Source of the DNA: HyVt-560 sp964577195
GTDB lineage: Bacteria > Pseudomonadota > Gammaproteobacteria > UWMA-0217
Length of the DNA: 24,736 nucleotides
Direction of reading: 5' to 3'
NCBI GenBank assembly: GCA_964577195.1
Contig: CAZNYF010000017.1
Location: 1-24,736, forward strand
This document shows, in pieces, positions 23,456-24,736 of this stretch (positions within the stretch are counted from its first letter, which is position 1; each line of letters starts with the position of its first letter). Made by a program: the position numbers and the translations under genes. The notes beneath the pieces were generated by a model that was not told the origin of the DNA, made no database searches, and was given only the letters and a program-made list of their open reading frames with translations.

Positions 23456-24421
23456 GTGTATTACATTATTCAAACAAAATTTAAACGCTCTATTCTGGTT
23501 TCATTGCTCTATTTGTTGGTTGTCAATAGCAGCTTTGCGGCATCGGACTTGTCTACCCCCCCGGACTTTTCCACTCCTAAAGGCGCTATATCCAGCCAAA
23601 GCATAGACCCCTTACTGCAAAAAAATCTTGAACAGCGTCTAATAATGCTGGGGCTTTACTCATCGGTTAAAGCGAAAAAACTTGCAGTTGCGCTTATAGA
23701 TATTACGGATATCAATCAACCTAAGGTTGCAACGGTGAACGGTGATCGCATGATGTATGCAGCCAGCCTGCCCAAGATTGCTATCTTATTCGGTGCGTTT
23801 CAAAGAATAGAGGACGGGGATCTCGAACTGAACGATGAAACTCGAGAATTGATGATCCAGATGATTCGTTATTCATCCAACCAGGCTGCTAGTCAGGTGC
23901 TTGATCTGGTTGGAAAAGAGTATTTAGCGGAATTACTTCAGTCGCCCGAATATCGACTTTATGACGTTGCGCAAAATGGTGGTCTTTGGGTCGGTAAGTC
24001 GTACGGCAAAGACGGTACTTGGAAGCGTGATCCATTGCATAATCTTTCGCATGGCGCGACCGCCGTACAGGCAGCGCGTTTCTACTATATGCTCGAAAAA
24101 GGTCAGCTGGTTTCTCCAGAATTGACCGTGGATATGAAAGAAATCTTGAGTAAGCCGAGTATTATGCACAAATTCGTAAAAGGGTTGCAGACGATTCATC
24201 CGCAGGCTGAGGTTTATCGCAAGTCCGGAACTTGGAAGCAGTGGCATTCAGATAGTGTCATGGTCGAGCATGATGGGCATCGTTATATCGCCGTTGCGTT
24301 GGCTGAAAGTCCTCAAGGTGGAAAATGGCTCAGTGATCTGATCGTAGCGATTGATGAAATCGTATGCCCCGTCAAACCCATCGACTTCGTGCAACCCAGC
24401 CAGCAAATATTTGTATTTTAG
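23456..24421 (+). CDS. Exported serine hydrolase of the class A beta-lactamase fold
   Basis: This 321-residue protein has an N-terminal signal peptide (hydrophobic ILVSLLYLLVVNSSFAA, likely cleavage after FAA). All three serine penicillin-recognising motifs are visible: S104-x-x-K107 in ASLPKIA, S140-S141-N142 in YSSNQAAS, and K256-S-G in RKSGTWK. No clear omega-loop Glu (the Glu166 that drives deacylation in class A beta-lactamases) is seen in the region between the last two motifs. A DD-peptidase, another peptidoglycan hydrolase or a slow beta-lactamase is therefore as likely as a resistance enzyme. The only upstream start is GTG 23456, five bases from the transporter's first ATG, with no ribosome binding site. 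Confidence 0.75.
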   Translation: MYYIIQTKFKRSILVSLLYLLVVNSSFAASDLSTPPDFSTPKGAISSQSIDPLLQKNLEQRLIMLGLYSSVKAKKLAVALIDITDINQPKVATVNGDRMMYAASLPKIAILFGAFQRIEDGDLELNDETRELMIQMIRYSSNQAASQVLDLVGKEYLAELLQSPEYRLYDVAQNGGLWVGKSYGKDGTWKRDPLHNLSHGATAVQAARFYYMLEKGQLVSPELTVDMKEILSKPSIMHKFVKGLQTIHPQAEVYRKSGTWKQWHSDSVMVEHDGHRYIAVALAESPQGGKWLSDLIVAIDEIVCPVKPIDFVQPSQQIFVF

Positions 24422-24624
24422 CTCTGCGCCATCCTATTGAGTCAATCGACTCAGTCCTCCAAATAGCTGCATGGAACAGTTATGGATGAGATAAGAATCG
24501 TGTCCCCAGACCTAATGAACAGAGGATTAATCCGTTAGCCCACTGACGCCGACTTTTTCTTAATTATTAATGGACAACGAATTAGATAGGCTTGTCTCGG
24601 CATCCTCTATCAGAGTGCCACGGA
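24422..24624. other. Intergenic stretch without a recognised gene
   Basis: After the serine hydrolase stop there is a 6-base inverted repeat TGAGTC-AATC-GACTCA (24438-24453) without a following T-run. A weak hairpin before a T-rich patch lies near 24530-24560. A 24-codon open frame at 24570-24644 has no support. No convincing terminator, RNA gene or repeat family was recognised. Confidence 0.4.
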
Positions 24625-24653
24625 TTGGAGCAGCCAGCTATTAAGACTATAAT
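24625..24653 (+). promoter_or_regulatory. Candidate sigma70 promoter near the right edge
   Basis: TTGGAG (24625-24630) and a perfect TATAAT (24648-24653) are separated by 17 bases. Transcription would begin near 24660, about 30 bases before the ATG at 24692. The -35 box matches consensus in only three of six positions. Confidence 0.5.
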
Positions 24654-24691
24654 CTGATAATAACCAGGTTAAACTCGATTCTTACCCACTG

Positions 24692-24736
24692 ATGGACATC
24701 AAAGCGCTACGCGCCCATAAAAAAAAGATACTCCGC
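24692..24736 (+). CDS. Start of a gene cut by the window edge; possibly a nucleotidyltransferase-domain protein
   Basis: An open frame from ATG 24692 runs to the edge and encodes 15 residues, MDIKALRAHKKKILR. That opening resembles the N-terminus of small MNT-type nucleotidyltransferase proteins (usually continuing IA..HGA.NVRVFGS). These are often antitoxins of HEPN/MNT modules. The fragment is too short for identification. Support comes from the promoter at 24625-24653; no ribosome binding site is obvious. Confidence 0.3.
   Translation, partial: MDIKALRAHKKKILR

Noticed and set aside
24438..24453. Inverted repeat TGAGTC-AATC-GACTCA after the serine hydrolase gene
   Set aside because: The stem is only six bases and no T-run follows, so a terminator or operator cannot be claimed.
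24570..24644. 24-codon open frame MDNELDRLVSASS...
   Set aside because: Too short, no ribosome binding site and no recognised similarity.

Overview
The window looks like chromosomal DNA from a free-living, probably aquatic gammaproteobacterium, near the Cellvibrionales/Pseudomonadales assemblage. This rests on the housekeeping set (purD, typA/bipA, slyX, bolA, lipA, fliK), many lipoproteins and secreted enzymes typical of a Gram-negative envelope, and moderate GC content. The placement is inferred from gene content, not computed. No rRNA, tRNA, CRISPR array or insertion sequence was seen.

Layout. (1) 92-4655, plus strand: purD, a PlsC-type acyltransferase and a ceramidase-like membrane hydrolase overlap end to start, followed by typA/bipA and a strong terminator at 4682-4712. 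(2) 4760-7025, plus: a single-domain rhodanese, a secreted SUMF1/FGE-fold protein, a hotdog thioesterase and a cupin. (3) 7048-9903 is an accessory islet: two vapBC-type toxin-antitoxin modules on the minus strand flank a plus-strand lipoprotein with an alpha/beta-hydrolase domain. (4) 10034-10810 holds a second rhodanese (minus) and the remnant of a broken HAD-IIA phosphatase. (5) 10804-14643: a periplasmic LolA-fold protein, a convergent patatin-like lipoprotein (minus), then a glutathione S-transferase overlapping an exported pentapeptide-repeat protein. (6) 14668-15197, minus: bolA and slyX overlap, and slyX lacks a clean canonical start. (7) 15359-20006, plus: a lipoamide-dehydrogenase-like flavoprotein, two small coupled genes (the second with an MbcA/ParS-like antitoxin domain), a PiuC-type Fe(II)/2-oxoglutarate hydroxylase, lipA and a DUF218/ElyC-type membrane protein. 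(8) 20058-24421: an isolated fliK and an NTT/Npt-type transporter (both minus), the latter divergent from a class-A-beta-lactamase-fold serine hydrolase. The last 45 bases may open another gene, preceded by a good sigma70-like promoter.

Functional themes. Lipid and envelope chemistry recurs (acyltransferase, ceramidase-like, thioesterase, patatin, LolA-like, ElyC-like). A lipoate/redox theme runs through 15359-19129, with an E3-type flavoenzyme and lipoyl synthase in one same-strand run. No phage or conjugative genes are visible. The most notable points are the complete ceramidase metal site coupled to PlsC, the orphan ParS-like gene pair, the AUA-or-UUG start problem of slyX, and the stacked toxin-antitoxin islet.
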